From UBA7672 sp965279205 (GTDB lineage: Bacteria > Pseudomonadota > Alphaproteobacteria > Caulobacterales > Hyphomonadaceae), in NCBI GenBank assembly GCA_965279205.1, contig OZ257144.1, positions 124,001 through 188,000 of the forward strand: 64,000 nt of DNA, written 5' to 3'. The position numbers and the translations under genes are program-made. Positions within the stretch are counted from its first letter, which is position 1. Each line of letters opens with the position of its first letter. The notes beneath the pieces are model-generated. The model was not told where the DNA came from, did not search any database, and saw only the letters and a list, made by a program, of their open reading frames with translations. This document shows, piece by piece, positions 8,588-18,750 of the stretch.

Positions 8588-11290
8588 CTATTCCGACGCC
8601 TTTTTCAGGCGGTAAACCAGCTCGAGCGCCTCCTTGGGCGTCAGGCTGTCGGGGTCGAGTTCGGACAGGATCCGGTCGGCCTCGGAGAGTTCGCGGATCT
8701 CTACAGGCGCCGGGGTGAAGGCGGCGAACAGCGGCAGCTCTTCGAGACGCTTTGCTGATCCTTCCTTGGCCTCGAGACGCTTCAGCACGGCCTCGGCGCG
8801 GCGGACGGCGATCGACGGCAGGCCGGCAAGCTTGGCGACCTGGACGCCGTAGGACCGGTCGGCCGGGCCCGGCTTCACCTCATGCAGGAAAACGAGGTCC
8901 CCGCCCCATTCCTGAGCGCGCAGGCTGGCGTTGGCGCAGGCCGAGAGTGTGTCAGCAAGACCTGTCAGCTCATGATAGTGCGTCGCGAAGAGCGCGCGGC
9001 ACTTGTTGACCTCATGCAGGTGTTCGACTGCCGCCCAGGCTATGGCGAGACCATCCCAGGTCGACGTGCCGCGACCAACCTCGTCGAGGATGACGATGGA
9101 GTTGAGTGTCGCCTGGTTGAGGATGGCCGCCGTCTCGATCATCTCGACCATGAAGGTGGAGCGACCGCGCGAAAGATCGTCGGACGCGCCAACGCGCGAA
9201 AAGATCCGGTCAGCAAGACCAAGCCGCAATCTGCGCGCCGGGACGTAGCAACCAGCCTGAGCCAGGATCGCGAGCAGCACGTTCTGGCGCAGGAAAGTTG
9301 ATTTGCCGGCCATGTTCGGACCGGTGATCAGCATCAGGCGCGGACCGGAATCGCCCGTCGCATCAAGGCGGCAGTCATTGGCCGTGAAGCCCTGCCCGCC
9401 GGCTCGCAGCGCAGCCTCCACAACTGGATGACGCGCGCCCTCTGCTTCGAATATCGGCGTGTCGGCAAGCTCGGGACGGACAGCGGAGGCTTCTGCCGCC
9501 CATTCCGCATTGGCGGAAGCGACATCGAGGCGCGCGAGGCCATCGGCGACCATCGCCAGCTCTGGTCCCAGCGCGTCGGCTTCGGCGAGGAACCGGTTGA
9601 AGATATCCATCTCGCGCGCCAGCGCCTCGTCATCGGCGCGACTGATCTTCGCTTCGAGTTCGTTGAGCTGCGTTGTCGAGAAGCGCATGGCGTTGGCCAT
9701 GGTCTGGCGGTGGATGAAGGTCGCCGCCAGCGGCGGCTTCATCATCGCCTCGCCATGCCTTGCATTCACCTCGATGAAATAGCCCAGCACGTTGTTGTGC
9801 TTGATGCGCAGGCCGGAAATGCCTGTCTCGCGAGAGTATTCCGCTTCCAGCCGGGCGATAACGCCGCGCGCATCCTCCTTGAGCGAACGCGTTTCATCGA
9901 GTGCAGGATCGTAGCCCGCCGCAACAAAACCGCCTTCCCGCGCCTGCACAGGCAGCTCGGCCGCGAGCGCGGCTTTGACCTGCTGGGCAAAGGCCGCGAG
10001 CTTCGGCTTGTCGGCAAGGGTAAGCGCGGCGCAAGCCGAAGCGATCTCAGCCGGCGGGCTGTCGTGCGAAGAGATGTCCGCGCAAATCTGCTCGCCGACG
10101 GACAAGCACGCCGTCAGCGCCGCAAGGTCTCTTGGACCGCCGCGGCGGAGCGAGAGGCGCATGCGGGCGCGCTCCAGGTCGCTGGCGCGCTTGAGCGCGT
10201 CACGCGCAAAGTCCCGACGCTCGGACGCATCCAGGAAGAAAGCGACTGCGTCGAGCCGGCGCGTGATTTCTGCGCCGTCGCGGGCTGGCCGGCCGATACG
10301 GGCGGTCAGCAGACGAGCGCCACCCGCTGTGACCGTGCGGTCTATGGCGGCGACGAGCGACCCCTGTCGCTGGCCGCGCGACGAGCGCTCGATCTCCAGA
10401 CTGGCGCGGGTCGCAGGATCGATTGCGAGGAAGGCATCCGGCGCCGAACGCAGAGGCGGATCAAGCCGGGCCTGCCCGCCGGCCTGGGTCAACGCCAGAT
10501 AGTCGAACAGCAGCGCACAGGCGATCAGTTCGGCGCGCGAGAAGCTTCCGAAACCATCCAGCGTCGATACGCCATAGGCCGCCTTCACCAGCCGCTCGCC
10601 GATCTTCGGGTCCGAGCGGGCGTCCGGCCTTGGCGTAACGGTCAAACCCTGCGTCGCGCGGGAAACATCGGCATGGGTGAGGAAGGAGTCCGCGACCAGC
10701 ACTTCGCGCGGGCTGGTGGCGGAGAGGACATCTTCGAGGGCGGCGACCGGCAGGTTGAAAACCTCGAACCGCCCGGTCGAGACGTCCGCCAGCGCCAGCG
10801 CGGCCTCGCGCCCGCCTCCGGCGATGCCGACAGCAGCAAGGCAATTTGCCGAGCGCGCCTCAAGCAGCGCTTCCTCGGTGATCGTGCCCGGAGTGACCAC
10901 CCGGACGACATCGCGGCGGACAACGGCCTTGGAGCCGCGTTTTTTTGCTTCGGCTGGATCTTCGGTCTGCTCGCAGACCGCGACGCGATAGCCGGCCTTG
11001 ATCAGCCGCGCGAGATAGCCTTCGGCGGCGTGATAGGGCACGCCCGCCATCGGAATGGGCTGGCCGTTGTGCTGGCCGCGATGCGTCTGCGTGATGCCGA
11101 GCGCCCGGCCCGCGATGATCGCATCCTCGAAGAAGAGTTCGTAAAAATCGCCCATCCGGAAGAACAGCAGCGCGTCGGGATGATTGCGCTTCATCTCGAG
11201 ATATTGGGCCATGAAAGGCGTTGCACCCTCGATCGAGGGCGGCGTCTGAGCAACTTCTTGCTCGCCTGACGTGGAATCGAGACCCTTCAC
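8588..11290 (-). CDS. mutS: DNA mismatch repair protein MutS
   Basis: A 900-residue mismatch sensor and ATPase. The mismatch-reading motif is FYE within FFRMGDFYELFFEDA near the N-terminus. The C-terminal ATPase has Walker A GPNMAGKST and the Walker B/signature region ILDEVGRGTSTWDG. The start is a GTG. The next in-frame ATG would leave almost nothing before the mismatch domain, and alphaproteobacterial homologues carry a short N-terminal extension like this one. It is divergent from maeB with 126 bases between. mutL is not in the window. Confidence 0.97.
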   Translation of the reverse strand: MKGLDSTSGEQEVAQTPPSIEGATPFMAQYLEMKRNHPDALLFFRMGDFYELFFEDAIIAGRALGITQTHRGQHNGQPIPMAGVPYHAAEGYLARLIKAGYRVAVCEQTEDPAEAKKRGSKAVVRRDVVRVVTPGTITEEALLEARSANCLAAVGIAGGGREAALALADVSTGRFEVFNLPVAALEDVLSATSPREVLVADSFLTHADVSRATQGLTVTPRPDARSDPKIGERLVKAAYGVSTLDGFGSFSRAELIACALLFDYLALTQAGGQARLDPPLRSAPDAFLAIDPATRASLEIERSSRGQRQGSLVAAIDRTVTAGGARLLTARIGRPARDGAEITRRLDAVAFFLDASERRDFARDALKRASDLERARMRLSLRRGGPRDLAALTACLSVGEQICADISSHDSPPAEIASACAALTLADKPKLAAFAQQVKAALAAELPVQAREGGFVAAGYDPALDETRSLKEDARGVIARLEAEYSRETGISGLRIKHNNVLGYFIEVNARHGEAMMKPPLAATFIHRQTMANAMRFSTTQLNELEAKISRADDEALAREMDIFNRFLAEADALGPELAMVADGLARLDVASANAEWAAEASAVRPELADTPIFEAEGARHPVVEAALRAGGQGFTANDCRLDATGDSGPRLMLITGPNMAGKSTFLRQNVLLAILAQAGCYVPARRLRLGLADRIFSRVGASDDLSRGRSTFMVEMIETAAILNQATLNSIVILDEVGRGTSTWDGLAIAWAAVEHLHEVNKCRALFATHYHELTGLADTLSACANASLRAQEWGGDLVFLHEVKPGPADRSYGVQVAKLAGLPSIAVRRAEAVLKRLEAKEGSAKRLEELPLFAAFTPAPVEIRELSEADRILSELDPDSLTPKEALELVYRLKKASE

Positions 11291-11416
11291 GCTTGATTCG
11301 AACCCCGTTTACGGCTGAATGCCCGCCTGCCTCGCCCAGCCTCTATCTTTCCGGACGAGCCCCTGCCTAGTGACCCGCGCCTTCGCCCTCAAGCTCAAAA
11401 GCCCGCCAAGTTTTAG

Positions 11417-13684
11417 ATGACATCCAAACGCCCCAGTTTTACCGACGAAGAAGCGCTGGCTTTCCACCGCTATCCACAGCCCGGAAAGCTGTCGGTAACG
11501 CCGACCAAGCCGATGGCGACGCAGAAGGACCTGTCGCTTGCCTATTCGCCGGGCGTGGCCGTGCCCGTGCTAGCGATCGCGAAGGATCCGAACCTTGCCT
11601 ACGACTATACGTCGAAAGGCAACATGGTCGCCGTCATCACGAACGGCACGGCAATCCTTGGCCTCGGCGATCTCGGACCGATGGCGTCCAAGCCGGTGAT
11701 GGAGGGCAAGTCCGTACTGTTCAAGCGCTTTGCCGACGTCGATTCGATCGACATCGAGGTGGACGAAAAAGACCCGCAGAAATTCATCGACTGCGTGCGC
11801 GCCATCGGTGCGACCTGGGGCGGCATCAATCTCGAGGATATCAAGGCCCCCGAGTGCTTCATCATCGAGAGCGAGCTGCGCGAGAAGCTCGACATCCCTG
11901 TGTTCCACGACGACCAGCACGGCACCGCGATCATCGCGACGGCAGGCCTGATCAATGCGTGCGAGATCACCGGCCGCAAACTGTCTGATGTGAAGGTCGT
12001 GATTTCGGGCGCGGGCGCGGCTGGCTTGTCTGTCGCCGGCCTGATCCGTCACCTCGGTGTCAAACGTGACAATATCCTGATGGTTGATCGCACAGGTGTC
12101 ATCTATGAGGGCCGCACCGAGGGCATGGACCAGTTCAAGTCCGGCTTTGCGGTCAAGACCAAGAAGCGCACGCTGGCTGAAGCCTTTGAAGGCGCCGATG
12201 TGTTCATGGGTCTGTCGGCCAAAGGCACGGTCAGCAAGGCTATGGTCAAATCCATGGCCAAGAACCCGATGATCTTCCCGATGGCGAATCCCGATCCGGA
12301 GATCACGCCGGAAGACATTCGCGAGGTCCGCTCGGATGCGATCATAGCGACAGGCCGGTCGGACTATCCCAACCAGATCAACAACGTTCTTGGCTTCCCC
12401 TACATCTTCCGCGGCGCTCTTGATGTGCGCGCGCGGACGATCAACGAAGAGATGAAGGTCGCCGCAGCCCGGGCGCTGGCGCAGCTGGCGCGCGAGGACG
12501 TGCCGGATGAAGTTGCAGCCGCCTACGCAGGCGCACGCCCGACCTTCGGGCCCGACTACATCATCCCTGCCCCGTTCGATCCGCGCCTCATCTGGTATGT
12601 GCCGCCTCTTGTTGCACAAGCTGCGATGGATACAGGCGTGGCGCGCAAGCCAATCGCCGACATGCAGGCCTATCGCGACTCGCTGGCTCAGCGCCTCGAT
12701 CCGGCGGCGTCCTTCCTGCAGCGCATCTACGGCAAGGTTCGTGGCGAGAAGCGCAAGCGCATCGTGTTTGCCGAGGGCGAAGAACCAGCCGTGATCCGCG
12801 CCGCCTGGCAGTTCAAGACACAGGAACTGGGCGAGCCTATCCTGGTCGGTCGCGAGGAACAGATTGCGCGCAACATGCAGCTTGTCGGCCTGCCTGCCGG
12901 CGAACTGACGATCGTCAACGCACGTATTTCCGAGCACAACGAGGCCTATACCAGCTTCCTTTATCAGCGCCTGCAGCGGCACGGCTATCTGCAGCGCGAT
13001 GCGCAGCGCCTGATCAACCAGGACCGCAACGTGTTTGGCGCCTGCATGGTCGCGCTTGGCCATGCCGATGGCATGGTGACCGGCGTCACGCGCAACTATG
13101 CGACGTCGCTGTCAGACATCCTGCTGGTGATCGACAAGCGTGAGGACGTGCGGCCGATCGGCGTCTCGATCGTGATCGGCAAGCAGGGTCCGATGCTGAT
13201 CGCGGATACCAGCGTAACCGAAATGCCGGGCGCGCAGGACCTCGCCGAGATCGCTATCGCTGCTGCGAAAGCGGCCAAGACACTTGGCTTCACACCGAAG
13301 CTGGCCTTCCTCTCCTACTCCACCTTCGGCAACCCGCCGGGCGAGCGGATGGAGAAAGTGCGCGACGGCGTGGCGCTGCTCGATGAAAAGGGCGATGTCG
13401 GCTTCGAATACGATGGCGAGATGGCGGTCGACGTGGCGCTGAATCCGGAAGCGCGGCGGCTGTATCCGTTCTGCCGCCTGACAGGCCCCGCCAACGTACT
13501 GGTGATGCCGGCGATCCACTCGGCATCGATCTCGACCAAGATGGCTGCGGCTCTGGGCGGGGCGACCGTCATCGGTCCGCTGCTGGTTGGCCTTACCTCG
13601 TCGGTGCAGATCGCGCAGCTTGATGCAACGGCGCAGGACATTGTGAACCTGGCGGCGTTCGCGGCCTACAACACCAACGGCTAA
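11417..13684 (+). CDS. maeB: NADP-dependent malic enzyme, multimodular
   Basis: Oxidatively decarboxylates malate to pyruvate with NADPH formation. Its 755 residues comprise an N-terminal malic enzyme half (tyrosine region LAYSPGVAVPV, metal region VFHDDQHGTA, NAD(P)-binding ISGAGAAG) and a C-terminal phosphotransacetylase-like half beginning near residue 430. In this enzyme class the C-terminal half is regarded as regulatory. The gene is divergent from mutS and stops three bases before the convergent ampG stop, with no terminator between. Confidence 0.95.
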   Translation: MTSKRPSFTDEEALAFHRYPQPGKLSVTPTKPMATQKDLSLAYSPGVAVPVLAIAKDPNLAYDYTSKGNMVAVITNGTAILGLGDLGPMASKPVMEGKSVLFKRFADVDSIDIEVDEKDPQKFIDCVRAIGATWGGINLEDIKAPECFIIESELREKLDIPVFHDDQHGTAIIATAGLINACEITGRKLSDVKVVISGAGAAGLSVAGLIRHLGVKRDNILMVDRTGVIYEGRTEGMDQFKSGFAVKTKKRTLAEAFEGADVFMGLSAKGTVSKAMVKSMAKNPMIFPMANPDPEITPEDIREVRSDAIIATGRSDYPNQINNVLGFPYIFRGALDVRARTINEEMKVAAARALAQLAREDVPDEVAAAYAGARPTFGPDYIIPAPFDPRLIWYVPPLVAQAAMDTGVARKPIADMQAYRDSLAQRLDPAASFLQRIYGKVRGEKRKRIVFAEGEEPAVIRAAWQFKTQELGEPILVGREEQIARNMQLVGLPAGELTIVNARISEHNEAYTSFLYQRLQRHGYLQRDAQRLINQDRNVFGACMVALGHADGMVTGVTRNYATSLSDILLVIDKREDVRPIGVSIVIGKQGPMLIADTSVTEMPGAQDLAEIAIAAAKAAKTLGFTPKLAFLSYSTFGNPPGERMEKVRDGVALLDEKGDVGFEYDGEMAVDVALNPEARRLYPFCRLTGPANVLVMPAIHSASISTKMAAALGGATVIGPLLVGLTSSVQIAQLDATAQDIVNLAAFAAYNTNG

Positions 13685-13687
13685 AGC

Positions 13688-15397
13688 TTATTCGGCGGGC
13701 GCTGGCGGAGCTTCCGCTTTCACGTCGGCCTTGCTGAGGCGCGACTGACGCCACCATTCGGCGGCCGAGAGCGCCACGGGTATGAGGCCGATCGCGGCGG
13801 TCAGCATGAAGACGTAGACGAAGCCGTCGCTTTCGATGAGAGCGCCGAGCCACGGCCGGCCAAGCTGTCCGATCAGCATGGTAAGCGAGCCGAGCAGCGC
13901 GGCCTGAACCGCCGCATACTTCGGATTGATCATCGACGTCAGGTAAGCGAGGTAGACGACGCTCGCGAACCCGACCGCGAGATTCTCGCCCAGGATGGCA
14001 AGGGTGAGCCGCGCCATGCGATGCGCGTTGTCGCCAAAGGCGCCGAACAGCCCGTCGAGGTGAGTGAGACCCAGAAAGCCGTCCATCCCCGGCGCGCCGG
14101 CGGCAAGATCGGCGAACAGCAGATTGGTTGCGGCGGCAAGCGCAGCGGCGACGACCAACGCTGGCATGCGGCCCATGAATTTGAGCAGGAGCCCGCCGCC
14201 GGTGATGCCTGCGATGATCGCGACGACACCGATCATCTTTGAGGCAAACGCGACTTCCGTCGCTGTGTGGCCGAGCGCACCGTTTTCGGCGCCCATGTAG
14301 AACGGATAGGCGAACGAGCCCCAGATATTGTCGGCAAAGCGGTAAGACAGGATGATCGCGAGCGCGAGCAGCGCCGCCCAGCGCAGCCGCTCGATGAGGT
14401 CGATCATCGGCTCGATGACGGATCCGAACAGGCCGTCCGACGCGCCCTGAAGCCAGGGCGGAATGGCGCGTGCCGGCGCGGCGTCGGCCGCGCGCGGCTT
14501 GCGAAACCAGATCAGCCAGACCGCACCAAACGCCGGGCCCAGCACGGTAGTGGCGACGATCAGCGGCCCCATGGTGAGCGTGAACGGTCCGGGCTTGGAC
14601 GTCTCCGGATGCATCAACGAGTCGACCATGAAGGAGCCGAGCATCCAGAACGCCCACAGCCATCCCAATGCGACCAGGCCGACGACAATGTTGCGGCCGT
14701 TCTGGTCGAAGCGGCGTTCTGTTTCCACGCTGGCGGCCTTGGCCGAGATACCGGCGTATTTCGGCTCAGGCGCGATGATCGACCCGGCGAGCGTAAGCGC
14801 CATGATCAGCGCAAGAATGGCGATCACCACGTTCCAGCTCATGTGGTCCGACAGGATCAGCGCGCCGGCGCCGCCGACGAAAGCGGCGCTGCGGTATCCC
14901 GCCTGAACCAGCGTGGACAGCGCGTCGACATCGTCCTTGTTGCGCGCGGTCTCGATCCGCCAGGCATCGAGTACGATGTCGAAGGTTGCGGAAACGAACG
15001 AGGCGAGAACGGCGATGCCCGCGATGGCGAGCAGGTTCGTTGTCGGATCCAGCGTCGCGAACCCGAACAGCAGCACGGCCTGGATCGCCTGCAGCGGCAG
15101 GAACCAACCGCGCCGCAAGCCATAACGCGCGAAGAACGGCGCGGCCGTGCGATGCAATGCTGGCGACCAGAGGAATTTGAACGAGTAGGCCAGCGCCGAC
15201 CAGGACAGGATGCCGATGGTCGCGGTGGAGACGCCATTGGCGGTGAACCAGGCCGCCAGCGTGCCGCCAACTACGGTGAACGGCAGGCCAGACGCGAAGC
15301 CCAGCATCAGCATGGCGAGGCGGCGACGGTCGTTGAAGATCGATGGCTTGCGCACCGGCACCGGCGCGGCGTCCGCAGTTGGTGCGTCGGCGGTCAT
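13688..15397 (-). CDS. ampG: AmpG-family MFS transporter
   Basis: A 569-residue major facilitator with the AmpG-like opening LMLGFASGLPF and about 14 hydrophobic segments. The family imports anhydro-muropeptides for peptidoglycan recycling. The start ATG overlaps the stop of the hybrid kinase upstream (ATGA), so translation is coupled. The length is at the upper end for the family, with a long mid-protein loop and a polar C-terminus. A general MFS with another substrate cannot be excluded. Confidence 0.82.
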   Translation of the reverse strand: MTADAPTADAAPVPVRKPSIFNDRRRLAMLMLGFASGLPFTVVGGTLAAWFTANGVSTATIGILSWSALAYSFKFLWSPALHRTAAPFFARYGLRRGWFLPLQAIQAVLLFGFATLDPTTNLLAIAGIAVLASFVSATFDIVLDAWRIETARNKDDVDALSTLVQAGYRSAAFVGGAGALILSDHMSWNVVIAILALIMALTLAGSIIAPEPKYAGISAKAASVETERRFDQNGRNIVVGLVALGWLWAFWMLGSFMVDSLMHPETSKPGPFTLTMGPLIVATTVLGPAFGAVWLIWFRKPRAADAAPARAIPPWLQGASDGLFGSVIEPMIDLIERLRWAALLALAIILSYRFADNIWGSFAYPFYMGAENGALGHTATEVAFASKMIGVVAIIAGITGGGLLLKFMGRMPALVVAAALAAATNLLFADLAAGAPGMDGFLGLTHLDGLFGAFGDNAHRMARLTLAILGENLAVGFASVVYLAYLTSMINPKYAAVQAALLGSLTMLIGQLGRPWLGALIESDGFVYVFMLTAAIGLIPVALSAAEWWRQSRLSKADVKAEAPPAPAE

Positions 15398-17103
15398 TCC
15401 GCGGCTCGCTTGTGGTGATTGGCCCAGCGGTTGGCAAGATCGCGCAGGCGCGGCGGATCAATCGGTTTGGAGGCGAGTTGCGAGACGCCGGCTTCACGGG
15501 CAAGGTCTTCGAGCTCGGGATCGATATCGGCGGTCAGCGCAACGATCGGCGTTTCGGACGCGGGACCAGCGAGGCGGCGAATGCGTCGCGTCGCCTCGAG
15601 GCCATCCATCACCGGCATGCGGATATCCATGAAGATGACGGAGTAGATGTTTTCACTCATTCTTTCCAGCGCCTCGGCGCCGGTTCCTGCAGTATCGACG
15701 CGGTAGCCTGCGGCCGCGAGGGCGCTGCGGGCCAAGAGCGCGTTGACGGCGTTGTCGTCGGCAATGAGGACGGAGCCGGCTTCGCCGGGTTTCCGGCTCT
15801 CTGCGGCGGGCTCGGCCTGGACGGCGCCGGCGAGCGTGAGGCCAACGCGTTCGACGATGGAGGAGGCGCGAAGCGGGCGGATGAGATAGCCGGCGCAACC
15901 CATGGCGCGGAACTGTTCGAGCCTGGAACGATCTCCGGGGCGAAGCACGACGAGGGTGCGGTGCTTGGCGGCAACGGCTTCGATGTGGGCCGGCGGCAGG
16001 GCGGCATCAAGGATGACGAGGTCTGCGTCCGCGGTGCTGCTGACAAGGCGGGCGTCCTTGCGGGCGAGGGCCGCGACGCAGGCGAGGCTGGAGGCGGGGG
16101 GGAGGTCGAGGGCGACCTTGAGTGGGCGTTTGCGGGCGATGCGGCCGGGAGAGGCGGGCTGGGGGCCGGCTTCGAGCGGGAGTTCGACGCGGAACATGGC
16201 GCCGTGGCCCCAGGCAGAGGAGAGGTTCACCCTGCCCTTCATGGCGGCGACGAGACGGGCGACGATGGCGAGGCCGAGGCCCACTCCGCCATCGCGGCGA
16301 GCATCGGCGGCGCTGACCTGGCTGAAGGCCTCGAACAGGTGGGTGCGGGCATGGTCCGGGACACCGGCGCCGGTGTCGCGGACGACGAGTTCGAGGCCCG
16401 AGCCGTTTTCGCCGGGGCGCGCCTCGATAAGGACAGCGCCGTTTTCGGTGAACTTGATGGCGTTGCCGGCGAGGTTGAACAGGACCTGGCGCAGGCGGCC
16501 CGCGTCGCCGACCATGCGAAGCGGCAGGTCGGGATGGACGATGGCGGCGATGTCGAGGCCGGCAGAGTGCGCACGGGGCGCAAGGAGTTCGGCGACGTCC
16601 TGCACGAGATCGGCGGGGTCGAAGGGTGCAGCATCGAGTGGGATGTCACCGGCTTCCATGCGTGAGAAGTCGAGCACGTTGTTGAGGAGGTCGAGCAGGC
16701 GTGCGCCGGACTTGCGGATGGCGCCGGCATAGTCGCGCTGGGCGGGCGAGAGGTCGCCCTCTTCGAGAAGGGCGGCCATGCCGAGGATGCCGTTGAGAGG
16801 CGTGCGGATCTCGTGGCTGACGGCAGCGGTGAAGCGGTGGGCGGTGTCGGGCTCCTCGCGCAGGTCGGCGGTGGCGAGACGGATGCCGGAGACCGGGGCG
16901 GAGATGCGCCAGCAGCGGCCCGCGCCGTCGACGATCTGGGCGGCGATGGGAGCGGCGGGAAGATCGAACGGCGCGCGCATGCCGGCGGTGAGACCCGAGA
17001 GCGGGCTTGCGGCGATGACGCGCCCGTTCGACGCAATGGCCAGGGCCGCGCCCGGCCAGCCGCGCGCCGTTTCAGACAGGATGTCCGCAGCAGGATCGCT
17101 CAT
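15394..17103 (-). CDS. Soluble hybrid histidine kinase with pseudo-receiver and receiver
   Basis: A 569-residue kinase without membrane segments. A short N-terminal region of about 90 residues is followed by HisKA (VSHEIRTPLNG, phospho-His near 97), then HATPase with N-box NLAGNAIKFTENG and G-box RDTGAGVPDH. A degenerate receiver-like domain follows (ADLVILDAALPP), and the C-terminal domain is a true receiver with IADDN and MDIRMPVMDG. The gene is translationally coupled to ampG downstream, which hints at a cell-wall link, but its signal is unknown. No PAS domain is obvious. Confidence 0.88.
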   Translation of the reverse strand: MSDPAADILSETARGWPGAALAIASNGRVIAASPLSGLTAGMRAPFDLPAAPIAAQIVDGAGRCWRISAPVSGIRLATADLREEPDTAHRFTAAVSHEIRTPLNGILGMAALLEEGDLSPAQRDYAGAIRKSGARLLDLLNNVLDFSRMEAGDIPLDAAPFDPADLVQDVAELLAPRAHSAGLDIAAIVHPDLPLRMVGDAGRLRQVLFNLAGNAIKFTENGAVLIEARPGENGSGLELVVRDTGAGVPDHARTHLFEAFSQVSAADARRDGGVGLGLAIVARLVAAMKGRVNLSSAWGHGAMFRVELPLEAGPQPASPGRIARKRPLKVALDLPPASSLACVAALARKDARLVSSTADADLVILDAALPPAHIEAVAAKHRTLVVLRPGDRSRLEQFRAMGCAGYLIRPLRASSIVERVGLTLAGAVQAEPAAESRKPGEAGSVLIADDNAVNALLARSALAAAGYRVDTAGTGAEALERMSENIYSVIFMDIRMPVMDGLEATRRIRRLAGPASETPIVALTADIDPELEDLAREAGVSQLASKPIDPPRLRDLANRWANHHKRAAE

Positions 17104-17170
17104 CGCGCCGACCCTGTAGGCGCCCTGCTGACCAGAGGATTAACGGACTGCCCGGGACGCATGGGTTGGG

Positions 17171-17193
17171 CCGGAAAACATGAGGTTTTCCGG
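17171..17193. terminator. Hairpin between comM and the hybrid kinase
   Basis: A perfect nine-base stem CCGGAAAAC/GTTTTCCGG with a five-base loop starts three bases past the comM stop. Stem stability fits a terminator for comM, but the T-run is weak on both strands. Confidence 0.5.
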
Positions 17194-17196
17194 GTT

Positions 17197-18750
17197 TCAG
17201 GCTGTAAGGCCCGGAACGCCGGCGGAGCGGGACGGCATGGACGGGCCGGCGGGACGGAAGCGGTAGGTCAGCGCCTCGGCAGCGTGGACGCGGGCGACGT
17301 TCGCCGCGCCATCGAGGTCGGCAATGGTGCGGGCGACTTTCAGGACGCGATGCCAGGCGCGGGCGGAGAGCGACATCTGCTCGGCTGCCTTGGCGAGAAG
17401 CGCGCGGGCGCCGGCATCGAGACCGCAGAGATTTTCGATATCAGCGCCCGGCGCATCCGCATTGATAGGACGGCGGTTTGCGTGGGCGTCGCCGAAGCGC
17501 TTCATCTGGCGGTCACGCGCTTTCGCGACCCGTTCGGCTGCTTCGGCTGTGCCTTCGGCGGGGGGAGGAAGGGAGAGATCGGTGGCGGTGACGGCGGCGA
17601 CATCGACGAAGAGATCGATGCGGTCGAGGAAGGGACCAGAGATGCGCGAGAAGTAGTTGGCCTGGCAGGCAGGTCCCTTGCGGCAGGCGAAAGCGCCCGG
17701 CCCTCCTCCGCACTTGCAGGGATTTGCGGCAGCGATGAGCTGGAAGCGCGAGGGGTAGCGGACATGGCGGTTGGCGCGAGAGATCACCGCCTCGCCATTC
17801 TCGAGCGGCTGGCGAAGTGAATCGAGAACCTGGGCGGTGAACTCCGGCAGCTCATCGAGGAACAGCACGCCGTGGTGCGCCATCGAGGCTTCGCCGGGGC
17901 GGGCCTTGATGCCGCCGCCGACCATGGCGGGCATCGACGCGGAATGGTGCGGCGCGCGGAAGGGGCGTGTGCGCGAGAGCTGGCCGCGCTGGAGCAGACC
18001 GGCGATGGAATGAATCTGGCTGACTTCGAGAAGCTCGCGCGCCGACAGCGGCGGCAGAAGGCCCGGCAGGCGCTGCGCCAGCATCGACTTGCCCGAGCCG
18101 GGAGGGCCGATCATCAGGAGGTTGTGACCGCCAGCAGCGGCGATCTCGAGCGCGCGCTTGGCGCCGTCCTGGCCTTTGACATCTCGCAGGTCGGGAACCG
18201 GCGGGCCTTCCGCGAGCGGGCCGGATTTTGCCGGCATGATCGGCCGCGTGCCGTTGAAATGGTTGACCAGCGAGATCAGCGTCGGCGCGGCCAGCACGGT
18301 TCCGCCCGACCACGCGGCCTCTGCGCCGCACGAAGATGGGCAGACCAGGGCAAGATCGAGCGACTCTGCCGCCATGGCGGCGGGCAGCGCGCCGGAGGTT
18401 TCGGCAAGACCACCATCGAGCGCGAGTTCGCCCATCGCCGCAACGCCTTCGAGTGCATCGCGCGGGATGGCGTTGATCGCCGCGAGGATTGCGAGCGCAA
18501 TGGCCAGATCGTAGTGGCTGCCTTCCTTCGGCAGGTCGGCCGGTGCGAGGTTCACCAACACGCGCTCGGGCGGCAGCGACAGGCCAAGCGCCGTGAAGGC
18601 GGCACGGACGCGATCGCCGCTTTCCTTCACCGCCTTGTCCGGCAAGCCGACGATGGCGAAGTAGTTTGCGCCACCAGACAACTGCACCTGCACGTCGACC
18701 GGGCGCGCCTCAACGCCCTCGAACGCAAAAGTGGTTATGCGGCTGATCAT
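17197..18750 (-). CDS. comM: ComM/YifB-family AAA+ ATPase
   Basis: A 517-residue magnesium-chelatase-like AAA+ protein. In naturally competent bacteria ComM is a helicase that drives branch migration during recombination. It has an N-terminal Lon-like fold (FAIVGLPDKAVKESGDRVRAAF), Walker A GPPGSGKSMLAQRLPGLLP, Walker B GVLFLDELPEF, and a C-terminal region with a cysteine cluster near residue 350 (CKCGGGPGAFACRKGPAC). The length is typical. It is widespread in species not known to be competent, so a role in transformation is not implied. Confidence 0.93.
   Translation of the reverse strand: MISRITTFAFEGVEARPVDVQVQLSGGANYFAIVGLPDKAVKESGDRVRAAFTALGLSLPPERVLVNLAPADLPKEGSHYDLAIALAILAAINAIPRDALEGVAAMGELALDGGLAETSGALPAAMAAESLDLALVCPSSCGAEAAWSGGTVLAAPTLISLVNHFNGTRPIMPAKSGPLAEGPPVPDLRDVKGQDGAKRALEIAAAGGHNLLMIGPPGSGKSMLAQRLPGLLPPLSARELLEVSQIHSIAGLLQRGQLSRTRPFRAPHHSASMPAMVGGGIKARPGEASMAHHGVLFLDELPEFTAQVLDSLRQPLENGEAVISRANRHVRYPSRFQLIAAANPCKCGGGPGAFACRKGPACQANYFSRISGPFLDRIDLFVDVAAVTATDLSLPPPAEGTAEAAERVAKARDRQMKRFGDAHANRRPINADAPGADIENLCGLDAGARALLAKAAEQMSLSARAWHRVLKVARTIADLDGAANVARVHAAEALTYRFRPAGPSMPSRSAGVPGLTA

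Noticed and set aside
9428..11269. Long rightward open frame of about 613 codons opposite mutS
   Set aside because: It mirrors the mutS coding strand in a GC-rich genome, has no recognisable domain and no ribosome site; mutS is unambiguous.
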